Shown here in pieces: positions 9,526 to 18,141 of a stretch of DNA of 58,828 bases. Made by a program: the position numbers and the translations under genes. The DNA comes from Lachnospiraceae bacterium (lineage in GTDB: Bacteria; Bacillota; Clostridia; Lachnospirales; Lachnospiraceae), in contig JAJQBS010000052.1 of the NCBI GenBank assembly GCA_021203145.1, positions 1-58,828 on the forward strand. The letters run 5' to 3'. The notes below the pieces were generated by a model that saw only the letters and a list, made by a program, of their open reading frames with translations, had not been told where the DNA came from and made no database searches. How positions within the stretch are numbered: position 1 is the first letter of the stretch; every line of letters starts with the position of its first letter.

Positions 9526-10788
9526 CTACCGGAGCATATACAGCGGCAGCTGCTCTCTCTTTTTTATATAAAGCTTATCCAGGATAATGGAAATATACCA
9601 TTTAACCGTAGATATCCTGATCCCCAGGTGGTCGCTGATCTCCTGGTTCGTCCATCCGCGCGCCGCCAGCATGGCAACAGTGAATTCCATGGTGGTCAGG
9701 GCATCCGTCACATGTTGTCCTGTGTCCGGGTTATGGATTTTCCGCCATCCGGCGGAAAAGTTATAGGTAATGTCGATGATCCGTTTGAAATCGTCCGGAT
9801 AATCCTTTCGAAGCACCGCCTCCAGCGTACCGCCCAGCAGACCGTGATGTTCCCCGAACGCTTCAAGCAGGTCGTCCGGCCGCGCGATTTTCCACGCTTC
9901 TAAAAGATGCTCCTCTGCCTGTTCGCCCTGCTTCAGGTTGATATGTCCCATGGTAGAGACCAGATGCAGATAAATTGTCGGGACCGGGTACAGCGTATCT
10001 TCCAATGCGAGAGCAGTTTCCGCAATGCCGATGCAGACGCCGTACTGTCCGGCTAAATAAGCCTGGTGCGCCTGCACATACAGGAAAAACAGGCGAAGCC
10101 CCGGTGGCAGCAGGGGAATGCATTCCCGAAGCGGCGGAAGGGTTTCCGGCACCGGCAGATGCAGCAGGACACATGCGCCGACGGCAATGCAGGCGGCATA
10201 GGTCCGATAAATTGCAGGCGTATTTTCATCAATGGATTTTACGGTCGCCTGTACCTGCGCCATCGCCTGCCTTGCCCTTGGAATCCGGTCAAGGGCAAGA
10301 TTCGCGTAAGCATAAAGTCAGCAGGCGGAGAGGCGCAGGGCAAGGTCTTCATGCGGCAGATATTCTTCGGCAATATCCGATGCCTTTGCCGACTGGCCGC
10401 TGAAATAATAATACTCCGCAAGAGCAATCTGCCGCGTATCCGCGTCTTCCATTTTGGGAATAAAGTCCATTGCCTTCCCCGGCGGCCAGGATGTGTTCAG
10501 CAAAGGCATCGCGGTATGAAGCTTTTGCGGCGGCATATTTTTCTTTAAAACCCTCCGCTTTTCCGTCTTCTGATTGATCGTATCCGGATTTCCCATCTTC
10601 TGATTGGCCGCTTTTTGCACTGCTGCCCTCTGCCGCATATCTGCGGGCTTTTCGGCGTCCAGCGGGATCGCCCATGAACAGCCAAACTTGACAGCCCCTT
10701 CTATGCGCTCCGTGGCACAGTAACGCTGCACATACCGTTCTGATATCCGCCATTTCTCCGCCGCTTCTTTCACGGACATATATTCCAT
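9526..10788 (-). pseudogene. LuxR-type transcriptional regulator with N-terminal helix-turn-helix, interrupted by an in-frame TGA
   Basis: Codons before and after TGA 10318-10320 are in the same frame and read as one protein. The N-terminus (MEYMSVKEAAEKWRISERYV) is a MerR/excisionase-like DNA-binding motif. The middle is an Ala/Leu-rich TPR-like helical region. The C-terminus (LAARGWTNQEISDHLGIRIS) is a LuxR/GerE helix-turn-helix. The start at 10788 has GAGG eight bases upstream. Full length would be 420 residues. The stop falls after ...LRLSAC, and the helical domain resumes at once with LYAYANLALD. A perfect 10-bp hairpin begins 18 bases after the TGA. The simplest reading is a nonsense mutation that separates the two DNA-binding domains. 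Confidence 0.8.
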
Positions 10789-10897
10789 TTTCATTTCCTC
10801 GCAAGATGACTTCTGTATGTGTGCGGCGCGCCGCACACTCCTGCGTTTCATCGGAAATCACCGGATTACTATCGCAGCCAGACGCCGTCCTCCTGAC

Positions 10898-12100
10898 TCA
10901 TCCTTTCGCCATGCGGTATATCTGCGCGACATCCTCCGCATTCAGCTTTTTGATCACACCGACGGTGCGCCCTCCGTGAATGCTGCATTTATCCGCCATC
11001 TCCAGGATCTGCTCCTCGGTCGGGTCAATCCCCAGCTCCTTAAGGCTGGTCGGCATGCCGACACTGCGGTAGAAATCCTCCATCGCTTCAATTCCGGCCA
11101 GGGCGAGGGAAGCATCAGGCGATGCTGCCGTTTGCCCGCCCCCGTCAGCCTCGTCCAGATCAAAGACCTGCCGCGCAAAGCTGGCAAAGCGCTCCGGGCA
11201 CTCCTGATAAACATATCTGGCCCAGCTTCCCCAGACTGCCGCCAGTCCTGCACCATGCGCCACGTCAAACATGCCGCCCAGCTCGTGCTCAATCTGGTGG
11301 GAAGCCCAGTCTCCGCCGTCCGTCCCACATCCGGTCAAACCATTGTGGGAAAGGCTGCTCGCCCACATGACCTCCGCACGGGCGTCATAGTCGGACGGAT
11401 TCTCCTTTAAAATCTTCGCGTTTTTCATCACCGTGCGGATCAGAGCTACGGCAATGCCGTCGGTCAGCTCCATGCCGCCGTCCTGATGGAAATAGCGTCC
11501 CATCGTATGCATCATGATATCTACACAGCCACTCTGCGTCTGATAGTCCGGCAGCGTAATTGTCAGCTCCGGATCCATGACGGCAAACCGGCAGCGGCAG
11601 TAATTACTGCTGTATCCCCGCTTGACCCAGCCATTCTCATTCGTGATCACGGAAGAGTCACTCATCTCGCTCCCGGCCGCCGCGATTGTCAGCACAGCCC
11701 CAATCGGTGCACAGCCCGCAGCCTTGCGCTTATAATCATAAAAGTCCCAGACATCGCCTTCATTTGCAAGCCCGTATCCGATCGCCTTTGTCGAGTCAAT
11801 TACGCTGCCGCCTCCGACTGCCAGCAGGAAATCTACATTTTCCTCCCGGCAGAGCTGAATCCCCTCCCTGACCTTCGAAAGTCTCGGATTCGGCACCACC
11901 CCGCCAAGTGTTACATAAGGAAGTCCCTCGTTTTTCAGCGAAGCACAGACCTTGTCCAGAAGCCCCGAACGCACAACACTTCCGCCGCCATAGTGGATCA
12001 GAACCTTATGTCCGCCCTGCTCCCTGATCAGCTCTCCTGCTCTTGATTCGGCTCCTTTTCCAAAAACCACTTTAGTCGGTGTAAAATACTCAAAATTCAT
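10898..12100 (-). CDS. Iron-containing alcohol dehydrogenase, butanol-dehydrogenase type
   Basis: A 400-residue group III alcohol dehydrogenase that should interconvert short aldehydes and alcohols with NAD(P)H in the cytoplasm. The N-terminus NFEYFTPTKVVFGKGAE is typical. The nucleotide site is GGGSVIDSTKAIGYG, and metal-binding His residues lie in IMMHTMGRYF and in HQIEHELGGMFDVAHGAGLA. The start at 12100 is set by AGGAGGATATAC; the longer frame upstream has no ribosome site and overlaps a relic reading frame. It appears monocistronic, with a candidate promoter at 12.26 kb. Confidence 0.92.
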   Translation of the reverse strand: MNFEYFTPTKVVFGKGAESRAGELIREQGGHKVLIHYGGGSVVRSGLLDKVCASLKNEGLPYVTLGGVVPNPRLSKVREGIQLCREENVDFLLAVGGGSVIDSTKAIGYGLANEGDVWDFYDYKRKAAGCAPIGAVLTIAAAGSEMSDSSVITNENGWVKRGYSSNYCRCRFAVMDPELTITLPDYQTQSGCVDIMMHTMGRYFHQDGGMELTDGIAVALIRTVMKNAKILKENPSDYDARAEVMWASSLSHNGLTGCGTDGGDWASHQIEHELGGMFDVAHGAGLAAVWGSWARYVYQECPERFASFARQVFDLDEADGGGQTAASPDASLALAGIEAMEDFYRSVGMPTSLKELGIDPTEEQILEMADKCSIHGGRTVGVIKKLNAEDVAQIYRMAKG

Positions 12101-12152
12101 GTATATCCTCCTTTTTCTAAATTTATAAAAGGCATTTGCAAATAATTCTGTT

Positions 12153-12245
12153 TCAAACTGCCCTGCTTGCAGCACATAGCCCAAGGATTTCCACGTAAGA
12201 TGTTTTTTCATTCTTAAAATAGGTGTCAAAAATTAATGGAGCCAT
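12153..12245 (-). pseudogene. Relic of the small HipA-module protein (N-terminal 20 residues conserved)
   Basis: From ATG 12245 the reading MAPLIFDTYFKNEKTSYVEI matches the start of the protein at 15674-16021 (MAPFIFDTYFRNEKTSHVEM) at 17 of 20 positions. It then diverges and stops after 30 codons. GGGGG upstream could have been the ribosome site. It is therefore a truncated second copy of the module, left between the alcohol dehydrogenase and pepF. No kinase part remains nearby. Confidence 0.8.
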
Positions 12246-12261
12246 GCGATTCCCCCATTTC

Positions 12262-12290
12262 ATTCTATGCCCTTCCGGCAGGATACGCAA
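12262..12290 (-). promoter_or_regulatory. Candidate promoter for the alcohol dehydrogenase gene or the relic
   Basis: On the minus strand TTGCGT (12285-12290), 17 bases, TAGAAT (12262-12267). The -35 resembles the TTGCGG of the three shared promoters at 14.26, 16.15 and 18.11 kb. Transcription would start just before the relic ATG and cross it into the alcohol dehydrogenase. Confidence 0.4.
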
Positions 12291-12358
12291 TCTCCATCAG
12301 GCCGCAGCATCCTCCGGCTGAGTAACCACTCCTCGTCAAAGTTTGGTCTCCTGGCGGC

Positions 12359-14062
12359 TCACTCAATCCCCGCCAGATCATAATTCTCCAGCCACTTTTT
12401 CGCTTCGGCGCACACGCCGCGCAGGCAGGCTTCGTCGAACGGGCTTTCCAGGCCGGCGTTTTTCAGCAGATCGGTGAAGGTACGACTGCCGCCCTGCTTT
12501 GTGTAGGCCATGTAGTGCTCCCAGGCGTTTTTCTGGTCGTGCTGCAGCATCGCCCAGAATTCCAGCGATACCGTCTGTGCCAGACAGTAGTCGATGTAGT
12601 AGAACGGGAAGGAGTAAATGTGGTGCTGCCGCTGCCAGCCCTCGCCGTCCGCATAAAACGGGATGTCGCCGTCCAGCTTCTGCCAGGGCATGTAGATGCC
12701 AAGCAGCTCCTTCCAGACGCCATGACGCTCGGCCGGGGTCATGTCCGGTTTTTCATAGACAATATGCTGGAAGTGGTCGACCATCGTGCCATAGGGAATG
12801 AAGGTCAGTGCGCCGGAAAGATGGCTGTAATAAAACTTCTTTGCGTCGTCGCCAAAGAAACCTTTCTCCCACGGCCAGGCCATGAATTCCATTGACATGG
12901 AATGTACCTCGCAGGCCTCCATGCTCGGCCAGCTCAAGGACATCGGTATCCGGTCGCGGTTCATATAGTACGCGAAAGCATGTCCCGCCTCATGCGTCAC
13001 GACCTCCACGTCGTGCTGCGTACCATTAAAGTTTGCGAAGATAAAGGGAACGCCGTAATCCGGGAGGCCGGTGCAATAGCCGCCGCCTTCCTTGCCCTCC
13101 ATGCTCAGCACGTCCAGCAGGTCATTGTCGAGCATCGTGCGGAAAAAAGCACTGGTCTCCGGAGAGAGCTCGTCGTAAAATTTCTTCCCCTGTGCGAGGA
13201 TGTCGTCCGGCGTACCGCAGGGGCGCGGGTTCCCGGAACGGAATTCCAACGCGTTGTCCGCGAAGCTCATCGGATATTCCTTGCCCAGGCGCTTTGCCTG
13301 CTCGCGGTAAATACTGTCTGCCACCGGCACCAGATATTTCTGTACAGCCGCGCGGAATTTCTCCACATCCTCCTTGGTATAGCAGTTGCGCCCCATCCGG
13401 TAATAGCCCAGCTGCGTATAGCCGTCATAGCCCAGCTTTTGGCCCATCTCGTCTCTTAAATGCACTAGCTCGTCATAAAGACCATCCAGCTTTTCCTGGT
13501 TGTCCTTATACCACTGGCCTTCCGCCTTCCAGGCGCTTAAGCGGCGCGCGTCGTCCGGGTCATTTTTAAACGGCGTCATCTGAGAAATCGTATAGACGCC
13601 GCCTTCAAACGGAATCTGCGCGGACGCGAGCAGCTTCTCATATTCCTGCGTGAGGTCATTCTCCCGCTGCAGCTGCGGAATGATCTCCGGTGAGAAGGTC
13701 TTCAGCTCAATCTCCGCGTTGACAAACATCAGGTTTCCATATTCCGCCTCAAAATCCGGGCGGAACGGACTCTGCAGCATCGCGATCGTCCATTCCTGTT
13801 CATATTCCTGCAGCTGGGGCATCGCGGCATTCCAGAATTTCTTTTCTTCATTATAATAAGCATCCCGCGTGTCAATCGAGTGCCGGATGCTCGCCAGCGA
13901 CCCCAGCGTCTGGGTATGCCGGTCTGCCTGTTCCTTCTGTAAAAAGACCTCGCGGGCCTCCTCGTAGGTTGCGGCAGCCTTCAGCTGCTCTGTAAAAGTG
14001 GCAGCCTGCCGCTTCATCTCTTCCAGATCGGGCCGCTCATAGGGCATTTCTGAAAATTTCAT
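12359..14062 (-). CDS. pepF: Oligoendopeptidase F-type metallopeptidase (family M3)
   Basis: A 567-residue cytoplasmic zinc peptidase that cleaves short peptides, a plausible downstream partner of the opp importer. The zinc site HEAGHAFAYYM (HExxH, near residue 354) is followed by the third ligand region in SMEACEVHSMSMEFM. The C-terminal signature (YYIDYCLAQTVSLEFWAMLQ) is also typical. Length and start (GGAGGTAAAG upstream) agree with the M3 clade of Firmicutes. Its leader and promoter closely resemble those of the gene at 16.4-18.0 kb. Confidence 0.94.
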   Translation of the reverse strand: MKFSEMPYERPDLEEMKRQAATFTEQLKAAATYEEAREVFLQKEQADRHTQTLGSLASIRHSIDTRDAYYNEEKKFWNAAMPQLQEYEQEWTIAMLQSPFRPDFEAEYGNLMFVNAEIELKTFSPEIIPQLQRENDLTQEYEKLLASAQIPFEGGVYTISQMTPFKNDPDDARRLSAWKAEGQWYKDNQEKLDGLYDELVHLRDEMGQKLGYDGYTQLGYYRMGRNCYTKEDVEKFRAAVQKYLVPVADSIYREQAKRLGKEYPMSFADNALEFRSGNPRPCGTPDDILAQGKKFYDELSPETSAFFRTMLDNDLLDVLSMEGKEGGGYCTGLPDYGVPFIFANFNGTQHDVEVVTHEAGHAFAYYMNRDRIPMSLSWPSMEACEVHSMSMEFMAWPWEKGFFGDDAKKFYYSHLSGALTFIPYGTMVDHFQHIVYEKPDMTPAERHGVWKELLGIYMPWQKLDGDIPFYADGEGWQRQHHIYSFPFYYIDYCLAQTVSLEFWAMLQHDQKNAWEHYMAYTKQGGSRTFTDLLKNAGLESPFDEACLRGVCAEAKKWLENYDLAGIE

Positions 14063-14260
14063 TTTTTCTTTACCTCCTATAATATATATATTGCAAACGG
14101 CAATTGGTCGTTTACGGTCATGTACCTAACCCGGACAAGCCGGAACCCAAATTTTGTCATTTTGCGCAAGAAATTGTTCTTAAGTTCCTAAAGCTTCGCC
14201 TATCTCGTCACTCCATATTTTATGCAGATAAAAATTGATTAAACTTAATCATGCATGCGT

Positions 14261-14289
14261 ATTATAATGCTTTTTTACATCTGCCGCAA
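14261..14289 (-). promoter_or_regulatory. Promoter of pepF (shared family, copy 1)
   Basis: Minus strand TTGCGG (14284-14289), 17 bases, TATAAT (14261-14266). The flanks (CTCTTGCGGCAGATGT, AAAAAGCATTATAATAC) recur at 16.15 and 18.11 kb. A leader of nearly 190 bases follows and shares the stretch TATTGCAAAC/AGGCA...GTCGT with the 18.0-kb gene. Confidence 0.7.
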
Positions 14290-14314
14290 GAGTTGAATTC
14301 TATTTGAAAACAGT

Positions 14315-14719
14315 TTGGCTGCCGCGCAACGAGGCAAAAGTCGTGAATATGACCTTGAAGCTCAGCTGTTCCAGAATAGGATCACGCAGGAAAAAAAGAA
14401 GCTGTTAAAAGAAGTTGATTTACTGGAACGAAGTGGTGATCTGGCAGCCAGAAAGCGAGACTGGGCAGCTGCCATAGGCGCATATGAAAAAACCCTGAAG
14501 TAGCTGGAAAATCTACTGGGACAGTTGAGAGTCCGATGCGTTCTTAGTGTTTGTGAAGTATTCAATGATTCAGAGCCGGCGAAGCGAAGAACTTCCCTGT
14601 GGCGTAAGCTGGGAAATATTTTCAAGAAGCAGGGGAATCAGGACGAAGCAAACAAATACCTTGAGATGGCGGATAATAATATTCAATGGGAGACGCACAG
14701 TGGCAATCCTTCCAGGTAA
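14315..14719 (+). pseudogene. Possible remnant of a TPR-type protein gene
   Basis: A plus-strand frame reads EYDLEAQLFQNRITQEKKKL ... GDLAARKRDWAAAIGAYEKT, meets TAG at about 14501-14503, and continues in the same frame to LGNIFKKQGNQDEANKYLEM. The last part resembles a tetratricopeptide repeat (G-N-x-x-x-x-x-G-x-x-x-E-A-x-x-Y). There is no ribosome site, no ATG at the left end and an internal stop, so it is at most a decayed gene. The region 14063-14866 otherwise holds the pepF promoter and nothing I can name. Confidence 0.35.
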
Positions 14720-14866
14720 ACCATCGTCTGACACGCTTTCTACAATGCCCGGCTCATGCGTGGCAAAATCAGGCGAAAATCATAAAGTGGAGAAACATCT
14801 TCCGATATTTATAAAATGTATATCGGTAAAAATCTTTTCCAAACAGATCGAAGGTACAAATGAAAA

Positions 14867-15664
14867 TCACATGGCAAAATTCACCCTATACCTCTCCATC
14901 TGGCCTGCTATTAATTTGCACAAGTCATCAGATTTATCCTTGCGTTCTCTCAGGAAATCAAAAACCAGGGATTGTACTTTTTCATAATCTATTTTAATTT
15001 CACATTCTCCCAGCAGATGCGCCTGCTCCTCAAAATCCCTCGAGAAAGGCTGAGGAGTCATTTTTTTGAATTTTTCTTCGAGCGGCATTTTATCTGGGAA
15101 TACGTGTTTGAGGCTGAAAAAAGATGCTCCAAAATCAAACATCGGTGCTTCTCGAAAACCATCTGCCGTCTGTATGAAAGAGAGATTATGAAAATGGCGG
15201 TCCACATCAAGTGTCAGCATATCAAAATACAACATTCTGTTCAGGTAACTTTTGCAATCCACTCCTGTATAATGCTCCACAAAATCAATTACAAACTCAA
15301 TTCGTTCTTTCGGCGTGTCGAATGAAGATACCCGATTCTTTAATTCACCACCAGTAATCATTTTATACAAACGATGGAAGGTGACTACCGTTTCGCCTTC
15401 TTTAGTAAAAGATTTGCTGCGGCATCCAGGTACACCATTAATCAAGCATTCCTCATAATAAACATAGTCAGTGACATTGCTGCAGGAAAGAAGGCGGCTG
15501 CAAACTGCCTCACTCTGCCCTTCTGTTCCATTAAAATTCTGCTTATACCAATATCCGTCTTTGTAATATTTATTCGTCATTCCAAGGCTGCCATACTGAC
15601 TTCCTACAAAATAATCATTATCAATCGTATAGTCAATCATGCCCGATTCTCCCATCCAGAGCAT
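14867..15664 (-). CDS. HipA-like kinase (C-terminal catalytic domain as a separate protein)
   Basis: A protein of about 265 residues with the HipA/CtkA protein-kinase layout. It has a Gly/Ser-rich ATP loop region (SQYGSLGMTNKYY), a probable ATP-binding Lys in GYWYKQN, the catalytic loop LDVDRHFHNLSFI (D-R-H-x-x-N), and the metal-binding MFDFGASFF. HipA-family kinases phosphorylate themselves and targets such as aminoacyl-tRNA synthetases; the target here is unknown. It starts within 10 bases of the preceding stop, at ATG 15664 or possibly 15655, so the two proteins are made together. It lacks the N-terminal HipA subdomain, which may be supplied by the upstream partner. Confidence 0.75.
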   Translation of the reverse strand: MLWMGESGMIDYTIDNDYFVGSQYGSLGMTNKYYKDGYWYKQNFNGTEGQSEAVCSRLLSCSNVTDYVYYEECLINGVPGCRSKSFTKEGETVVTFHRLYKMITGGELKNRVSSFDTPKERIEFVIDFVEHYTGVDCKSYLNRMLYFDMLTLDVDRHFHNLSFIQTADGFREAPMFDFGASFFSLKHVFPDKMPLEEKFKKMTPQPFSRDFEEQAHLLGECEIKIDYEKVQSLVFDFLRERKDKSDDLCKLIAGQMERYRVNFAM

Positions 15665-15673
15665 CACCCTGTC

Positions 15674-16021
15674 TCAATCCCGCACTTTCACCTCGTCCCA
15701 TGTGATTTCCTCGCCCGGAAACTTTAGCCAAAGATAATCCTCCCACATAACGCCGTGTGTCACCTGCACGATATCATAAGGGTTATATTCTGAAAGGTGC
15801 ATACATTTCAGATAGTCCGGCAGACAAGTCCGTCCCCGCGGCATACACCGACTTTCCAGAAAATCAAACATCTGAGCAAAGGTTGGGGTATCAAACAGGT
15901 ATGGCACGTAGGGAATCTTATCCGAATAACGTTCATACTTCACCGACAGGCGTTCCCGATCCATTTCTACGTGAGAAGTTTTTTCATTTCTGAAGTATGT
16001 GTCAAAAATAAACGGTGCCAT
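15674..16021 (-). CDS. Small partner protein of the HipA-like kinase
   Basis: A 115-residue protein with no signal peptide or helix-turn-helix. The start MAPFIFDTYFRNEKTS follows GAGGG by eight bases and matches the start of the relic at 12.24 kb, which supports this ATG over two upstream ones. The segment FLESRCMPRGRTCLPDYLKC followed by YNPYDIVQVTHGVMWEDYLW resembles the end of the HipA N-terminal subdomain (F-x-x-N-L-L-P-E-G ... D-x-f-x-L-L). I infer that it may play the part of HipS in split HipBST-type systems, but similarity is weak. No HipB is adjacent. It has its own promoter at 16.15 kb. Confidence 0.65.
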   Translation of the reverse strand: MAPFIFDTYFRNEKTSHVEMDRERLSVKYERYSDKIPYVPYLFDTPTFAQMFDFLESRCMPRGRTCLPDYLKCMHLSEYNPYDIVQVTHGVMWEDYLWLKFPGEEITWDEVKVRD

Positions 16022-16153
16022 ATACTTTTCCCTCATTATTTTACTGCATGTCTTCATCAATTCTTGTATACTGAATGAATGTAATTTTGCTCAGCTTATC
16101 ATTCCATATTTTTTATGCAAATAAGAGTTGACTATTCATAATCATGCGTGTGT

Positions 16154-16182
16154 ATTATAATGCTTTTTAACATCTGCTGCAA
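16154..16182 (-). promoter_or_regulatory. Promoter of the HipA-like module (shared family, copy 2)
   Basis: Minus strand TTGCAG (16177-16182), 17 bases, TATAAT (16154-16159), embedded in the same flanking sequence as the promoters at 14.26 and 18.11 kb. It would drive the small partner and the kinase together. Confidence 0.7.
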
Positions 16183-16210
16183 GAGCGGTTTCGTTGAAAA
16201 CAGGGCTTTT

Positions 16211-16308
16211 ATTTCTACTCACATGCCCCTCGCGGAGCGTGACGCCTGTTTCTGCCTGTTTTACTGTCTCATAAATATTTCTACTCACACGCCCATATTG
16301 GGCGTGAC
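16211..16308 (-). CRISPR. Two-repeat CRISPR remnant of type I-C-like repeat family
   Basis: Two related 32-33-base units (16211-16243 and 16277-16308) flank a 33-base unique segment (16244-16276). Read on the minus strand each begins GTCACGC and ends with GTGAGTAGAAAT, and the middle forms a hairpin. One stem is CACGCCC/GGGCGTG and the other is GCTCC/GGGGC, so sequence changed but pairing is kept. Unit length, ends and spacer length fit type I-C repeats of clostridia. No cas gene is in the window. Unequal repeats suggest a decaying or orphan array. Confidence 0.6.
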
Positions 16309-16344
16309 ATATACCGTCTAAGTTTTTGCGTGCCTTTCTCCAAA

Positions 16345-16385
16345 AAACGGCTGCTGCTGCTTCGAAGGCCGCGGCAGACCCTTGC
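16345..16385 (-). terminator. Likely terminator of the DUF3298-like gene
   Basis: GC-rich CTGCCGCGGC and GCAGCAGCAGCCG arms pair imperfectly on the minus strand and run straight into CCGTTTTTTGG. It lies immediately after the stop codon. Confidence 0.4.
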
Positions 16386-18038
16386 TCACCCTGCGTAGGG
16401 AATCATTTCAAAATATTCGTATTCCGATATGCCGTCAATATAAAGCGTCCACGCGTCCTCCCCATTGCCCCGCTCGTAGGAAATACTTCCTTTTTCTCCG
16501 CTGTCCTCGTCTCGGAAATACGCGGTTCCATTGTCATCGGAGCCGGTAATCCGTATCCGGGTGCCTGCCGGGAGTACTGCCGCCTCTCCACTGTCCATCG
16601 TCACAGGGAGGTCTTTCGTCACTGTCAGGATCCTGAAGGTATAGCCATCCTGTCGGATCTCAAAAATATCCTCTGTCTGCAAAAGCTCTCCATTTTCTGC
16701 AATCACATAATCCATGTAAGCACTGTAGGTCCCAAGCACATCCAGATGGACGCGGAGTGTCAAAACCTCCGTGCCGACAGTACCCTCCTGCAGGCTTACG
16801 CCCTCCAGACGGCTTCGCAAAGTGGGGCTCCCGTCCGTGATTTCACAGAGAAATGTCACATAATCATTCGACATATAATCCGCGTCAAACAGAACGAAGC
16901 TGCGCCCGTCCGAGAGAGATAAAAGATACGCATCCCCAAAGCTTCCGAATGTATCCGCAACAGCAGCGGTTTCTCCATTCAACTCTAGCGATACCTGCAG
17001 CATCTCATATTCGTCCTCTGTCACATCCAGCCGGAGTAAACCCCGGGCCGTTTCCACATCCGTATTCACTGAAAATCTTCCCGCGCCCGTTCCATCCATC
17101 GCAGAATAAGCAGCTTTCATATAGATCCCGACCTTCGTATAGGGGCATGTCACGGAAATCGCCCCCGTTGCATATGAGCCAAGCTCGTAGGGATCAAACA
17201 CAAAAGTAATCCCCTCTGTGCTCAGATACCAGGTTGGCTCTGTATCCCACATTGCCGCAACCGTATCCTCGTAACCGTCAAAAAGCTCCTCTCCATACTC
17301 GCTTTCGAGGATTTCTATCAGATAAGCCTGAGCCAAAGAGCGGAATCCTTCCGCATCCTCCATAATGTCGTTAAGCTCCAGGATCTCTCCGGTCGTGGCA
17401 TCAAAGTTCACAGAGGTATAGCCATAATTCCCATGCGCGCCGCCCGTGTAGGCGTATTCCATAATCACCAGGCTCAGAACATTTTCATCCACAAGGGTCA
17501 GCTCCATCTCCCTCCTGGCATTGTAATAGTAGCTGTCTGCATCCAGATTCTCATACGCAGTATCTTCTGCGGCGAATTCTGCCAATTCCCCGCAGGTGCT
17601 CCAGAAGGTTGCCGCCTGCTCCTCATTCCACTCGCGTACCGCTTCCGAAAGTGCCTCATAGCCTTCCCCTTCTGCGGAAACGCTACCACATTCCGCGTAC
17701 ATGAACCATTGCTCTCCATCTTCACTGTACCAGCTCCGATACGAGGTCTCGATTGCTATCCGGGGTGCTTCTGCGGCGGTGGCTGTATTTGCGGCGGAAC
17801 CTGCAGTTTCGGCTAAATCTGCATCTTCGACAGCCGCGGCGTTTGCGGCAGCTTCCGTATTCGCTTCAGGGCTGGCATCCTCACCGTTTTCCGACGCCTG
17901 CGCCACCACGTTCTGTCCCATCCCCGGAAATACGGAAAAACAGAATACCAGGGCAATTCCCAGAAGCCTCCATCCCTTCGGCCGAATCATCCCTTCCCTG
18001 TTTTCATCCTTGTTAGCTTCCTTTTTCTTGTAGCTCAT
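16386..18038 (-). CDS. Secreted or membrane-anchored protein with DUF4163/DUF3298-like domain
   Basis: A 550-residue protein. A hydrophobic segment at about residues 24-45 (GWRLLGIALVFCFSVFPGMG) is a signal peptide or anchor, followed by a low-complexity Ala/Glu/Asp/Asn stretch. The middle contains LSLVIMEYAYTGGAHGNYGY and VNFDATTGEILELNDIMEDA, which I recognise as the conserved core of the DUF3298 fold (also in RsiV-like and PdaC-like proteins). The C-terminal third is a beta-rich region without a name I can give. Function is unknown; a cell-envelope role is inferred from location only. AGAGGAG lies upstream of ATG 18038. Confidence 0.75.
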   Translation of the reverse strand: MSYKKKEANKDENREGMIRPKGWRLLGIALVFCFSVFPGMGQNVVAQASENGEDASPEANTEAAANAAAVEDADLAETAGSAANTATAAEAPRIAIETSYRSWYSEDGEQWFMYAECGSVSAEGEGYEALSEAVREWNEEQAATFWSTCGELAEFAAEDTAYENLDADSYYYNARREMELTLVDENVLSLVIMEYAYTGGAHGNYGYTSVNFDATTGEILELNDIMEDAEGFRSLAQAYLIEILESEYGEELFDGYEDTVAAMWDTEPTWYLSTEGITFVFDPYELGSYATGAISVTCPYTKVGIYMKAAYSAMDGTGAGRFSVNTDVETARGLLRLDVTEDEYEMLQVSLELNGETAAVADTFGSFGDAYLLSLSDGRSFVLFDADYMSNDYVTFLCEITDGSPTLRSRLEGVSLQEGTVGTEVLTLRVHLDVLGTYSAYMDYVIAENGELLQTEDIFEIRQDGYTFRILTVTKDLPVTMDSGEAAVLPAGTRIRITGSDDNGTAYFRDEDSGEKGSISYERGNGEDAWTLYIDGISEYEYFEMIPYAG

Positions 18039-18112
18039 ACCATTTTTCTCCTCTCAGTTTCCTATATTGCAAAAGGCAGATAGTCGTATGCAGTCATTGT
18101 CATATATGTCGT

Positions 18113-18141
18113 ATTATAATGCCTTTTTACATTTGCCGCAA
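18113..18141 (-). promoter_or_regulatory. Promoter of the DUF3298-like gene (shared family, copy 3)
   Basis: Minus strand TTGCGG (18136-18141), 17 bases, TATAAT (18113-18118), with the shared CTCTTGCGG upstream edge and GAAAACA further up. The leader to ATG 18038 resembles that of pepF. Confidence 0.7.

Noticed and set aside
10271..10320. Selenocysteine insertion at the TGA of the LuxR-type gene
   Set aside because: The hairpin distance is possible, but the apical loop lacks an early G and no selenoprotein of this regulator family is known to me. Nonsense mutation is simpler; the oddity is kept as a finding.
14315..14503. A 62-codon plus-strand gene
   Set aside because: It starts at TTG without ribosome site and continues past its stop in frame with the next segment, so it is treated as a decayed TPR gene.
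15365..16078. Plus-strand small frames antisense to the HipA-like module
   Set aside because: No start signals, and the minus strand carries clear kinase motifs.
16211..16308. Reading the repeated unit as a transcription terminator pair
   Set aside because: No T run follows either hairpin, and unit ends and spacing fit CRISPR repeats better.
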